Shown here: one piece after another, positions 22,672 to 34,368 of the stretch
Layout of the letters: every line of letters begins with the position of its first letter
Position numbering within the stretch: the stretch's first letter is position 1
Assembly (NCBI GenBank): GCA_026874595.1
Contig: CM049319.1
Location: 55,415,417-55,479,416, forward strand
Origin: Sipunculus nudus
Lineage: Eukaryota > Annelida > Sipuncula > Golfingiida > Sipunculidae
Length of the DNA: 64,000 nucleotides
Reading direction: 5' to 3'
The notes under the pieces: generated by a model
The model's input: the letters and a program-made list of their open reading frames with translations, nothing else
Told to the model about the DNA's origin: nothing
Database searches by the model: none
Position numbers and translations under genes: made by a program

Positions 22672-22690
22672 GTGTGTGAGAGAGAGAGTG
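22579..22690. repeat. Long (TA)n with (TG)/(GA) tail
   Basis: About 93 bases of TA, the longest TA tract here, followed by TGTGTGTG and GAGAGAGAG. Confidence 0.97.
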
Positions 22691-22811
22691 CAAATACTTA
22701 ATAATGAAATAGTGTATGTTTTTATACCCATCATTTTGTAATTTTATGGGGGGTGGGGGGCCCTGGTTGTAATTTTAGGGTGGTCGTTTTGGGGTGGTCT
22801 CAAAGCGGGAT

Positions 22812-22815
<4 letters not shown>

Positions 22816-22857
<42 letters not shown>

Positions 22858-22864
22858 GTGTATA
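22816..22864. repeat. (TA)n microsatellite
   Basis: Alternating TA with a TGTATATG ending. Confidence 0.95.
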
Positions 22865-23780
22865 ACAGTTCACATGGACGCTACAAAGGATAACTGAAAA
22901 GTTTAAACTTTTGACCTAGAAATATGTAATGAAATTAACAACAGAAGGAGTGAAATTGACATCGTTCAGCCTGAGCAAAATGACGTGTGTAGACACATCA
23001 TGGTGTGACATTGAAATAAAAACATATTTGTTGATTTCAGGTGTCTCGACACCACCTGGTATGGACATACAATCAAGCCTTCCTTTCCTAAAGGCCAACC
23101 ATAATTTTCAATACTTTCCCGGATTATTGTCCTATTTCTTTATTAGAGTTGGAGCTGTATCTTTCCAAACGACAGTCAAACTTATTTTTCATATTTTTCA
23201 TATTTTTAATTGTTTTATAACTATTGTCAATTTAACCAGGGTCAGATATCCTTATTCGGTCTTCATACATTTGACAAATTTATTATTCGAAATAATCATT
23301 TGCCAAAAGCCGGAGTTACTGTTCAAGCGATAATCTATTATCTTGGGAATCTTCAGTGGCTATTTAAAGACAGCCATTTTAGGTTCTCAGTTTTGTGAAA
23401 ATCGATTGTATCATGGGACTTGAGTTACTCTGTATGCCTGGTTTTTCTGCCTGGTAGCTCCAACTATCACATTAATACAGATGATACTATATACATCTTA
23501 GGTTCTCAGCTCACGATTTAAATTAAGTTTTTTCTTTTCATATAGAAAAGGAGGATATTCAAGTAATTTCCGGAGGATTTCTGGAGGCTTATGCTTAATG
23601 AAGGACGTCTTTGATATTGAAGTTTTATCTAATGCTAAGAATAGAAAGTTGTCCTATAGTACACTAAGAGAGAACCCGGCAGTGACCAAAAACATTTTTT
23701 TATTATAATTAAGATGGCGGACTCGTTCCATATATGATAATCTGCGACCTGCTTTTAATGTCAGCGTAACTTTCGTGAAC
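22865..23780. other. No gene recognised
   Basis: The plus frame 22929-23333 (134 codons) is among the longest non-repetitive frames in the window, but its translation shows no domain I recognise. An AAGATGGCGGAC motif (YY1-like core) lies near 23711. Confidence 0.35.
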
Positions 23781-23784
23781 CTGG

Positions 23785-23839
<55 letters not shown>
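23785..23839. repeat. (TA)n microsatellite
   Basis: About 55 bases of alternating AT. Confidence 0.97.
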
Positions 23840-23841
<2 letters not shown>

Positions 23842-25206
23842 GATGCCATCTTGGTGTCTTGGCAGAATGATCGATTCTTCGTTAAATCCTAGGTCGTCAA
23901 AAGTATAAGGGACTATATATCAGCATTAATGTTATTTTTACACCTATTCTCATTTCTTAACGTTCTGTTGGCTTAGACAGCTATGTATACAGATCAGCTC
24001 CTTTTCCCTCTCCAAGAAAGTAATGTTTTCTCCTCTGTTTCCATGTTTATTTGTTAGCAGAATAATGCAAAATGAAACTCTCTGACCAATTTCGGATATG
24101 GGATATAAAACTTTAACAAGTTCAATTGGCAAACGACATTTCCTCGGGCGCTGAGAGTCGCACCAGTTTATAACAAATAACTACTATAAAGAATGTGAAC
24201 GTATTTATTGTTATTCTGCAATTGGGCTTATCCATGTATCAGTTAATCAAATTAATCATTGTACAGATTTCTTGACTTTCTGACATCGCATTGAGCATTT
24301 TCAAAGCTACACTTTAATGAGTGAAGTTATGTTACATAAGTGATAAATGGAGGAAGACAGCCGGAGCACTATTTGCACATGCGCAGACGGCGGTTATTCA
24401 GCCTCTGCTATAAAGTCATTAATTTGCGTGCATAGCACCATTTATACGAAACTGTGGAATGTAACCCCGAGTGTCTGACCGGTAACAACCTCCCCATCAA
24501 AGTCCAGTAAATTGTATCAACTATTTTCAAGTGAACGAGTTCCTGAAGGAGTATTCCCTTCGGGTAATTTTAAGGTCACCCAACACCGGGAAACCGTATT
24601 TATATCTACAGGAAGAGACCACTGGGTATATTTTTAAGGAAATGTCAGAACGGCACAAATTTCAAATCAGGCGTTCCCCATCAATATTTAAGTTACTGAA
24701 TGCCTTGAGTAAATTATTTCCGTCCAAGGCCCAGCCATTAAATCTTAGGTCTGTATTATATAACATGAATATCAAGATAGAATTGTGAATCAAAATATGG
24801 CAAAGCTATATATAATTATAACAGAAATATAAAACTTTGTTTGCGAATTCATACCATAAGCTTTATAACCTTGAGGCTGATGACATTCAAATATTTACTC
24901 GACCATGGGCATAAACGTGGTTATTTATTCAAAACTTTAGTACTGCACAATTCCAGAATTACAACTGCACATTTCCACTACAAAAATAGGGGTCAACGGC
25001 ATGTTAAAATATACCACCACGCCCTGCGAGTGGCATTGCCAATTTAGATGAGGATGAAGAAATTGTTCCTTTTTTTCCCCCTTTTTTCCCTGTTGGTTGG
25101 GGGTAACCGTCTCCATGTTTTAAATGCTAGCTGACTCTAAGTATATGTACATTTGGATGCTTTCATTCTGGTTTTATAAGACGTGACAATGCAGTATCAC
25201 ACGCTT
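23840..25206. other. No gene seen
   Basis: Short frames such as 24531-24788 (85 codons) lack recognisable features. Confidence 0.45.
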
Positions 25207-25468
25207 CCTCTCATTTTATCTTGGTGTTAACAAGGCCAGGTGACTACCGCACCGGCAAACCTCGGGTGTGTAATCGTCCTCATGGCTGTGGAAACTCCGA
25301 AAGGCGCACTCGTTGTGAGTGAAACACGGCCGTTGTTCACCGCCTTTTACATTAAGCCTACGGAGCGCTCACCCTTGTTGGGGCCGAAATCTCACCGGTT
25401 CGGCTGAGATTCGAACTCGCGCTTTTCATGCGTTGAGTCCTGTGCTCTACCCCTGAGCCACAGAAGCC
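25207..25468 (-). mobile_element. tRNA-derived SINE with intact head
   Basis: On the minus strand GGCTTCTG starts a tRNA-like head. The A box TGGCTCAGGGGTAGAGCA is at 25443-25460 and the B box GCGAGTTCGAATCTC at 25406-25420, at normal tRNA spacing. A body of about 190 bases follows and matches 17925-18155, including a conserved ATTACACACCC block and a tail AACACCAAGATAAAATGAG. The acceptor end pairs poorly and the body is shared, so this is a SINE, not a tRNA gene. Confidence 0.85.
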
Positions 25469-25592
25469 AAATGAAGACAAATTATTGGTAAATGACAATC
25501 TTCACTTGTTATATGTTCTGCATATCATATTATGTGACAATTCTCTAATCCATAAAAATTTATCAAAATCCCTTACTGCGCAGCTTTGTAGT

Positions 25593-25972
25593 ATTAGTCC
25601 AGCTGTTAAGAGAAGAATTGTGCAAAAAATGAAAGAAGCATGAAACTTGGCATAACAGTTGTCCGTACCATACTCAATATTTTTAGATATAGGGCCAAGC
25701 GGAATTCAGTCTATCTTGGTCAAAATCCAAGATGGCGGCCAATATGGCCGCCGGATTATAAAATATCTATATATCCGGTTATATTAGTCCTAGAATGCAT
25801 TGCAAGTACACTATTTCTATGTTTTCGGGGTCAAGAAATTTATTTATAAGGGTTTCAAGAATGTATTATGACTCTATGGTTGAATTCTGGTTTTGTTGAT
25901 TTTGAAATTATGCTAAATTTGCCTTTGTCTAGCACATCGAACAGAAAACATTAATTTCCGAGTTCTGCTGAG
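25593..25972 (+). repeat. Dispersed repeat R, copy 1 (left arm of foldback)
   Basis: Homologous along its length to 28572-28960 on the opposite strand. Landmarks are TCCAGC-GTTAAG, GAAGAATTGTG, ATATAGGGCCAAGCGGAATTC, a GC-rich hairpin GGCGGCCA-ATA-TGGCCGCC, then TCCTAGAATG-ATTGCAAGT and ACTATTTCTATGTTTT. A 69-codon frame (25640-25849) is not preserved in the other copies because of indels, so it is unlikely to be coding. Confidence 0.9.
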
Positions 25973-28335
25973 CAGTTGCATACTTTGTGATTGTTCTCAA
26001 ATGAAAGTGTTATTTCCTGGGCTAGATCTGTCTGTTTTGTCATGCATTTTCATCCTTGAATTGTAGAACAGTTTCGATTGCAATTGTAATTTCCCTTTAT
26101 TTGCATGCTGATAAATGCTTTGGAGAGGTGATGGCGCAAGAAAATTCTGTGTCAAAATCTAAAATAAAATTAAGAACCTCATATGTCCATAAACACTAAT
26201 CATTAGGATATTTGAAACCAACATACATGTAATTAGAAATCTGACATTTGAAATATATATAATTTTTAGTATTTCAGCCCTATATCTGTTTCAATGTAAT
26301 GATGTGGACAGTCGAGTGGTGAGATGCTCATCTATCTCAAAAGCCTCAGATTTGATCAACATCGTTCCTATCAGAGTGGGTTGTAGTGGTCCTTCCATGG
26401 TCGGTTGTTTTCTCCGTGTTCTCCGATTATCTCCAACCCTATATACTACCGAACGCAGCAATTCGAGCCATGGAGAGGGGCTTGTTATAGTTGTTATAAT
26501 TAACTGTACAATCCGTATAAAATATATATACAAATAAAATAAACAATCCTTATAAAATAACGTTTAACTAGCTTACAATGCGTGCGTGGCAGAATAAAGA
26601 CATATATAAGAAGCTAACATCTGTCAGATTCTATATGCCTACTGCGTACGTATTGAAATTTTAAGTGTTTTTCATTAGCACTTCGAATGTTTAAAACCTG
26701 TAAAATTTGTTTAATACTGCATTTTTAAATGAAATTGTCATTTGCTGAGCTTTGTTTTATTATATTAATTTTTCTGATTCCTTCTGTTTGATTTCCCTAG
26801 AGGCGATGGATGAAAGAAATTTAGCTATTATGTCTGGTATCAAATTTGGTAAATTTTAGGATCAACTACACATTCATGTAAACCTTTGTTAATGAAGTTT
26901 GGAAATATCAGATTGAAGTGCTAAAATTTAAAATACATGTACTGGTTACATTTATTTGAACACCATGCGTGTTTCCACGGAAAATCGTATCCATAATTTA
27001 TTTAGACTACATGCATGCATGACTGGATTCGCACATATGTAGAAGCTCACACGTGTTTGATGTACAGATTATTTGCTTCTTTTGCCATAAGGTGATGGCT
27101 TTCACACTGTATGCTGGCATGAAGACAGAATCAGCACACATTTAGAGGAGCATAACATGTTGCAGTATGCTACCTTTGTGCTGTGGTGATGAATGTATGA
27201 TATAATTAACATGCATGTAGATACCTTTGCAGATTGCTTATATTGTGATGTTATGATGATGCCCGTACAAAATAATTAACATGTATAAGTAAAATATCAC
27301 TACGTTTTCCCATTGCTGCTATTTTCGTGATATAAAACTTTTTCAAATTTAACGAGTTGGAATTCACTTTGCATGATGTGTTGGTGTCAACAAAATACTT
27401 TCATTTGCTAACAATATGGATACTTGTTGATTTATGTAGTTCATACATGTATTATTAGAATATTTACCTTATGTATCAAACTTCAGGGGTCAGTGCTGCC
27501 CCAGCTGATCGTTGAAGTTTCAGAGATGTACGATGAGGGAATGAAAAAGCAAGGCGCAAGATAGAATTTCGCATTTACACTACAAGGTTGAAAAATATAA
27601 TAAACCCTTAGGTTCCTTACATACATTTTATCTTCATCACCTAGATTATATCAAAATTCAGTACAAAGTTTGGTTTGAGTTTTCATTGACTTGATTGGTG
27701 AATGTAACGATCCTGTGCTTGAAGCTGCTGTGCTATGGCGGTCAATTGATTTTTTACTTTCTGTCAGCTTTATGCCCAAATGCAGAATGTTTGGGAAACT
27801 TATTTCATACCACATGCTTCATCAAGTGACCATACATCAATAAGAATAGACTAATTCTGAATATTATTCCTGAATATTATTACTGCTGAACAGAATAGTT
27901 TATTACATATCATTTTGTAATATTGCCATCAACTTTTTTTCACTTATGCCTGAATATTTTCTTTTAGATCTAACAGGACAACAGTGTTTTCTTCTGGTAA
28001 ATCACAAACAATTCCAATTTACTAGCTATCGGTTATGTTTATCTAAGGTGCAAGGCTCAGTGCGATCTACAATTTTGCATCATGTGCACATGGTGTTAAT
28101 TTTTTTCAAATAAATGTAGTAAATATTTTTGTTGTAATTTTATTTATAAATACATGTAAGTAATATAAAATGTGTGCATTATGTAAGCAAATGAGGTATT
28201 TTATGCAGTAACGGTAAATTCAAAGGCAATGTCAGCTAATCTTACCATATCACCAAAGTAGCAGGTAAATTACAAACTGCACAAGTATCTGCAAGTTTGC
28301 TGATTCCGCATACATTACAAATATAGCATATCAAG
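25973..28335. other. Interior of the foldback; no gene seen
   Basis: AT-rich sequence with no recognisable protein. A tRNA-like or SINE-related patch near 26300-26480 carries a 17-base stretch (26374-26390) that is exactly reverse-complementary to 28439-28455. Several TACATGTA-type words occur. Confidence 0.4.
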
Positions 28336-28338
28336 GAG

Positions 28339-28470
28339 TAGGACGTCGCCTAGTGGTCACGGCTTTGGACATCGGAGTTGTAGGTCCCCACTTCGAACCC
28401 CGTTCTGTAGGGATGCTTAGAATCAGAAGTCAAGGAGAACCACTACAACCCACTCCCATATAACAACACC
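28339..28470 (+). mobile_element. tRNA-like SINE fragment
   Basis: An A-box-like TCGCCTAGTGGTCACGG (28346-28362) and a B-box-like CACTTCGAACCCC (28389-28401) are followed by a body containing ACCACTACAACCCACTC (28439-28455). The same 17-mer is found inverted at 26374-26390 with partly similar flanks, so a second, opposite-facing copy probably lies at about 26300-26480. Confidence 0.5.
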
Positions 28471-28571
28471 GATTATAGAACCTTCGTCGTCAGTGGAGAG
28501 AGCCGAGCGTTTTTTACACTCAATACAATGAGAGAGACACAGTGTTCAAATATTTGAAATATATATTAAAT

Positions 28572-28960
28572 TTCAGCACAGGATTCAACAAATAAGTTTT
28601 GCCGTTCCATGTGCATGTAAAAGGCAATTAAGCACAATCATAATACCAAATAAAACCAGATTTCATTCACAGAGTCATTATACTGACTTGAAACCCATAT
28701 AAATGAATTTCTCGACCCCAAAAACATAGAAATAGTGCACTTGCAATACATTCTAGGACAAATAACACCGCATATATTGTTATTTCATAATCCGGCGGCC
28801 ATCTTGTCGCCACCTTGGATTTTGGCCAAGATATTCTGAATTCCGCTTGGCCTTATATCTGGAAATACTGAGTTTGGTCTGGACTACTATTATTCTAAGT
28901 TTCATTCTTCTTTTATCTTTTACACAATTCTTTTATATATGCAGCTTAACCGCTGACCTA
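28572..28960 (-). repeat. Dispersed repeat R, copy 2 (right arm of foldback)
   Basis: Reverse-complement counterpart of 25593-25972. The similarity extends from TCAGCGGTTAAGC at its outer end to the GCACAT-GAAC-G-AAAAC block at its inner end. Both copies carry a GGATTAT next to the GATGGC/GGCCGCC core. Confidence 0.9.
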
Positions 28961-29009
28961 ATGGGAATATTACCGAACTCTTGTTATAAAAACAAAAAAT
29001 GAGTACCTG

Positions 29010-29294
29010 GAGAGGTTTTAAACCTCAAAAATTGAATTTCTTGACCCAAAAAAACATAAAAATAGAGTACTTGCAATGCTTTCTAGCGACATTATAACTC
29101 GAGTTATTGACATTTTTTAATCCGGCGGCCATCTTGGCCGCCATCATTGATTTTGGTCAAGATAATCTATTTTCAGCTTGGCCCTATATCTGAAATTCAC
29201 CATTAAGCTCCAAAGAACAGCTTTGGAAACTTTCATGCTTCTTTCATTTTTTGAACAATTCCTCCAAATATGGGGGCTTAACCGCTGGACTATA
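29010..29294 (-). repeat. Dispersed repeat R, copy 3
   Basis: Same orientation as copy 2 and only about 50 bases from it, forming a direct tandem. It retains TAGTCCAGCGGTTAAGC at one end, ATATAGGGCCAAGC, the perfect hairpin GGCGGCCAAGATGGCCGCC and GCATTGCAAGTACTCTATTT. It lacks the innermost 90 bases of the other copies. Confidence 0.88.
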
Positions 29295-29879
29295 TGGTGT
29301 TTTTTTTTTCAAACAAATCTGTGTCATTTTAACCAAGAGATTCCGTAGAAAAAAAATTAAAGAAAGAGACTGGCCCTATTTCAGTATGCGGGTCTTCATT
29401 CAGGTTTCTAATATAATATTATTTTAACTTTTGTCCACCATAAATTTATGAAAAGAACTAAATTATTTTTTTTATTTTCCCGGCATGTCTAGCATGCCCC
29501 ACTGATTGTCAAAATTAGACAGAGATCAATTTCATCTAGATCTTAGTCTATGCCCTTATTTCCAAACAGAATAATGTTCTTATCTAGTTCTTCCGATTAG
29601 GTTCGGCTATTTTCGTATGTTTAGACCTAGTTTCACTGTGACAAGGATTTTTTCATATATACTGCAAGCCCCTGTAAGAATAATTCTGATTGTTTAGTCA
29701 ATCATAGACCAATCTGTTGTTTATATACAGTTGGTATAAAGGTGATGTTACAATTTCACCAGTCGCATTCAGGACTTTCAGAAACACGGAGACACGTGTC
29801 TGTGACCCTCGATTTCACGGCGCTTGTACGGGCGTCCGATGGTACGTGCCAAATTCTGGCTGAAGGATCGAGAAGAACT
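29295..29879. other. No gene seen
   Basis: AT-rich; no recognisable feature. Confidence 0.45.
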
Positions 29880-30263
29880 ACCTCGAGCAAACCAGACCAC
29901 CTCAAACAAACCAGAACTACCTCAAACAAACCAGAACAACCTAAAAGAAACCGGAACCATCTCAAACAAACCAGAACCAACTCAAACAAACCAGAACCAT
30001 CTCAAACAAACCAGAACCATCTCAAACAAACCAGAACCAACTAAAACAAAGCGGAACTATCTCAAACAAACCAGAACCACCTCAAACAAACCAGAACCAT
30101 CTCAAACAAACCAGAACGAACTCAAACAAACCAGAACCATCTACAAAAACCAGAACCATCTCAATCAAACAAGAACCAAATCAAACAAACCAGAACCATC
30201 TACAAAAACCAGAACCATCTCAATCAAACTAAAAAAAAAACACAGTTACCTCAAACAAACCAG
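29880..30263. repeat. 20-bp minisatellite
   Basis: The unit CTCAAACAAACCAGAACCAT is repeated about 18 times with substitutions and a few one-base length changes. Units late in the array shift to CTACAAAAACCAGAACCAT. Gln/Asn/Thr-rich open frames through it (29742-30044, 29824-30285) come from the unit, which lacks a stop in these frames, and are not evidence for a gene. There are no unique spacers, so it is not a CRISPR-like array. Confidence 0.95.
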
Positions 30264-33200
30264 TCACAACCTTCATATCCACTGAAAGCTGATCCTTTCT
30301 TTGCACTATTACCATATACAATGTATAGTAGAGTGTCGTTTATCCGTAAAGCTAGGGGACAGGGTTTTTGTTTGCATAGATGGTCGTTAAGATTAAAGGT
30401 TGCGAACGACTGGCAGATGGCCCTGGAAAATCTGAATCAATTGGTACCGGCAATCGTACCTAATTCTTGTCGCGCGTGGCCGATAACTATGACCTGACAT
30501 GACCTAAAACGTCCTGACATGTGTCTGCGCCCAGATTTACTTCTTAAAATTGAATGGACAATCACGTCGGAGGACCCGAAGAAACCAAAAGTAAATAAGA
30601 ATGTTTAGAATAATAATCGTTTACAAAAGAATGCAACACGCACTTTCAAAGTGTGTATGCCATCTTTCCCTTTTTTAAATTAATTTCTTGAATTATATTG
30701 CGATGTTGCTGGCCATGGATCTGTAATAATATACAGGCACGATATATAACCATATAATAATAACACCGACACCATTATCAAGACATTATCGTAATACTGA
30801 CGGAAAATACTTAAAGGTAGGATTAAAATCTATTTAATTTTTCATAATTCGACACAGACTATCTCCCCTTGGACACTCCAAAGTCCCATATGACTCTTCA
30901 AAAGTGTGGCCTGACTCTCTAATTAATTTTCTCACTGAATGCCCTGGTATTGTAAAAATCACCCGAGAAAAATCAGAAGAAGCCTAGAAACATAGCAATA
31001 ATGCAACAATATATTGTATTGTTTCCAACAGAAAACACAGGGGGACTAGATGAGTCCTATTCATCACTCGGCTCTTGAAAAATTGATGAGAATCTCGAGG
31101 GAAAGTCTCGTTTCTTGATTAATATTAAGGAGAATTCTTTGGAATAAATTATTAATATGTTCCTCCCCGACAAACACGGTGTGAAGCCATCAGAGGCGTT
31201 ACAGACCCAGTCATTTCTACAATAGGGAAAAAGTTAATAAAAATGACCGTATTATGAGGTTACCTTAAGAGCCAATTCAGCACTGATAAACATTGTCCTC
31301 TTTTTGGACATTCAATGCCAACAACCATGATTAAACAGTTGTTAGCCTTTACGGTATATAGCAAACAGAGAAATCGGGATTTTTCTATAAGTAGCGACTA
31401 ACTGAATTCATAATTTGAGGAGAACGATACAAGGCCAAACATATCAATCAATTATGTTTGAAGTGTAGGATTAATTCACTCGAAAAATGTATGATTTCTC
31501 TGATAACTTAGAAATTGAATACACGGATGACTATAATGTGACAATAGAACAAGTTAGATGTATTCCTGGAGAGGTTTTAAACATAGGAATAATCGAACAG
31601 AAAATCGACTACACGCATAACCTAAGTTAAATAATTCAGTGAAAACTATGAAACTCTGTAGTCGGAACGCTTTCTTAAAACCCACAATAAACCTGGCTGT
31701 AGCTTTCATACTATGTTCACAAAACATACTAAGGGATTACACAAAACCTGCCATACATTGCACTTAACTTCAAACTGTCCTTTATATAGCGTTAGATCGG
31801 CCCTCTGACATTATGGCCAGCTAACTGAGTCGTGTTTGTCACAGCTATCCTTTATATTGCTTGACATGGTTTGCCTTCTACATAGGAGAAAAGTAAATCA
31901 TGCGAGAGCCAATCAACTTAGGTTTCTCTTGTATTCTTGGTAACGTTTCTGATAAAAATCATTTCGATTAACAATTTCTTATAACATTTCTTTGCTCCAT
32001 TCCGTTGATCAAATTCAATGAATATTTATTCTATATGGTCATAAAATTAATTTCCATTTTATTTTTTCTAATGCCGAGAAATACAATGAAAACAATCTTG
32101 TTTTTTTTTTAAATAAAAATTATAACGTATTGTTGAGATCCGTTGTAAGTATACAAGATATACTTTTTATTGTTTTATGCATCTTTGGCAACGACTTAAA
32201 TTCACAGCCATCTGTGAGAAACTGTATATATGGGTAAATCATATTCAGTTATACGCCGATACCTTGTCTCGAATGTTTTTGGTTTGTTTATTTATTAATA
32301 CATACTCTGCCTTTTACACAGCCATATCCTACTCCGGGAGATGGAGTAGATGTGCTGAATACATTTAAAAAAAAGATTATAACATTTTTATCTGTCAACA
32401 CAATAACATATAAGAATCATTTGAATAAAAATAAACAAATCACCATAAAAAAATTAACATTTCGATAAAATTCTTTCTCTAATTTTGTAAGACTTTTTAA
32501 GAAAGCTTGTTCAAGCAAGGATATAATAATTTGTTGGCATAAAAACATGTTTCGTTATGTCTTGTGAAACATATTGTCGTAATTTACTCTCTGATAGACA
32601 GATTTCATAAAATTTACATCGCATATTGTACTTTAAAATAGCATACGTATTTTTTTGTGTAAAAAGATTAATAATTTTTTAAAATGGTAATTTTGTCTTA
32701 AATGTTTTTGTGTGTTTATATTCAAGGCTCAGGTATTTTAGATTATCTTTCCTACTTTACTTTTCATAGCGCCAACAGACAACTGGAATTATCAATATCC
32801 ATCAGTGTCTCTTCTTAAAGGGAATTTCTACCAATGGGAGACCACAGTCTTTTAGCTGCTTAACCTTCTCGCGGGTCCCGACTGACATGTTTTCTTTTCA
32901 ATGTCTATCTGACTTGACATTCTTTATTAACGTGGCCCGCCGAAACATGACGGTTAATTTTCGCAAAACGCATCAGTTATGACGAAGAATGGACGCTAAT
33001 AACTGCAGATACTGTCATTTAAGATGCGCCCAAGATAATGTTTACCCCTACAGATTCTTTCTATTCCACTGTACATTATAGGTTAATATTCATCTTAAAA
33101 TAACAAATTGTCTTCCTTACAATCAAAAGGAAATCAATAATTATTTATTACGTTTATTTTGTCCCTTATTATACACACACGTGTATATGATAAAGAGGAT

Positions 33201-33500
33201 CGCTAAATTTGCCGTACCAAATCATATATTTGAATCTTTTAATAGCGAATATTTCTGTTTTAATTTTTTTGTTGGAGAGGGGATGCAATTATTAATTATT
33301 CCGTTTCGAATACATCCTTGACATTGACTGACGAAACCTGATATACAGAGGTTTTATGGAAATTGAAACAAAAATGATTTTTTTTTATTATCATGTCTTG
33401 AATCAATTTCCTCTGCAAAAATCGCGTTTATATGTTTTAGCAATAGACTAATCTTCGGAAAGAGTTTACAGACCAATAGGGCGTGAAGCACTTATAGTAC
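30264..33500. other. Long AT-rich gene-poor interval
   Basis: No coding, RNA or transposon-end signals that I can support. Frames do not exceed about 63 codons. Confidence 0.5.
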
Positions 33501-33501
33501 G

Positions 33502-33529
<28 letters not shown>
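33502..33529. repeat. (TA)n microsatellite
   Basis: 28 bases of alternating TA. Confidence 0.95.
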
Positions 33530-33532
<3 letters not shown>

Positions 33533-34085
33533 TGATGATTAAGTTTACGTTTAACTTAGAAAATTACGATCTGATGAATTTCATAATTACAATTATGATA
33601 ACAAACCCTTAAATTGACAAAAAGCGCAAGATAAAGTTAGTTAACCCAAAATGAAACACAAAAAAGATACAAGCCTTGACAAACTAAGTGTTATATAAAA
33701 TACAGAAAATAACCATGAGTCCTATGAGTATAATATTACCCATTAGACAATTTAATTAGTATTACACATTTACTATAGATTGCCATGGACGTCAATATTC
33801 AGAGCATACGTTAATTATAGCTGTTCATTAAATGAATAAACTTAAAGAATGGACATTGTTATCATATAGAATCACCCAGGTTTAACTATGGCAAGAAGTG
33901 TAAAATTTCTTGAAATGAAAAGTGATCTTAAAATACAATGTCATATCTGAAATAAATGTATTTGATCGCATTCTATTAAGATTACTGAAGACACCTCTGT
34001 ATCCCTGGCATCCATACATCATTCTTAACGTGTTAAGGGGCATCCACTTTCTGAAAACCTGCGATGCATTACCATCTTACAAGGG
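33530..34085. other. No gene seen
   Basis: AT-rich unique sequence. Confidence 0.5.
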
Positions 34086-34087
34086 TT

Positions 34088-34368
34088 AGGCAAAAAGAAA
34101 GGTATGGTTCTCAGGCACCGCCCGCGTCAAATTAACCCCCCCCCCCGCATCAACATTTATATTTCGATTTCATCTTCAAGAATATACAATAATACAATTT
34201 TGATCAGATAGTTTTGGTATGTAATGATTTAAGCTGTTTAACAATAAAAAATCTGTTTTTATCATGATTTTCCCTAATCATATGACAGTTTTATCGAAAC
34301 ATAAAAAAAATCGCCCGCCCGCACTGATTTTGAAAAAAAAGTCTCTGAGAATCATACCTTTTTTGGCT
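34088..34368 (+). mobile_element. TIR-bounded MITE (GGTATGGTTCTCAGGCAC family), copy 1
   Basis: The left end GGCAAAAAGAAAGGTATGG continues into TTCTCAGGCACCGCCCGCG. The right end CTCTGAGAATCATACC continues into TTTTTTGGC, the reverse complement of the left end with few mismatches. A C tract (34136-34146) lies just inside the left end. The whole is about 280 bp, non-coding, and related to 61454-61746 and 61791-62090. The superfamily is undetermined and no target duplication is clear. Confidence 0.8.

Noticed and set aside
22929-23333. 134-codon plus-strand frame
   Set aside because: Plausible length but no recognisable family, and hydrophobic blocks look composition-driven.
25396-25468. A genuine tRNA gene
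   Set aside because: A and B boxes are good, but the acceptor stem does not close and a SINE body shared with 17.9 kb follows.
25640-25849. 69-codon frame in repeat R
   Set aside because: Indels between copies destroy the frame, and the third copy does not preserve it.
29742-30285. Gln/Asn/Thr-rich frames of 100-153 codons, and a CRISPR-like look
   Set aside because: A continuous 20-bp tandem repeat without unique spacers in eukaryotic-style DNA explains both.
32240-32275. LYADT-like reading, reminiscent of a reverse transcriptase YADD box
   Set aside because: The second Asp is missing and no other reverse transcriptase motifs surround it.
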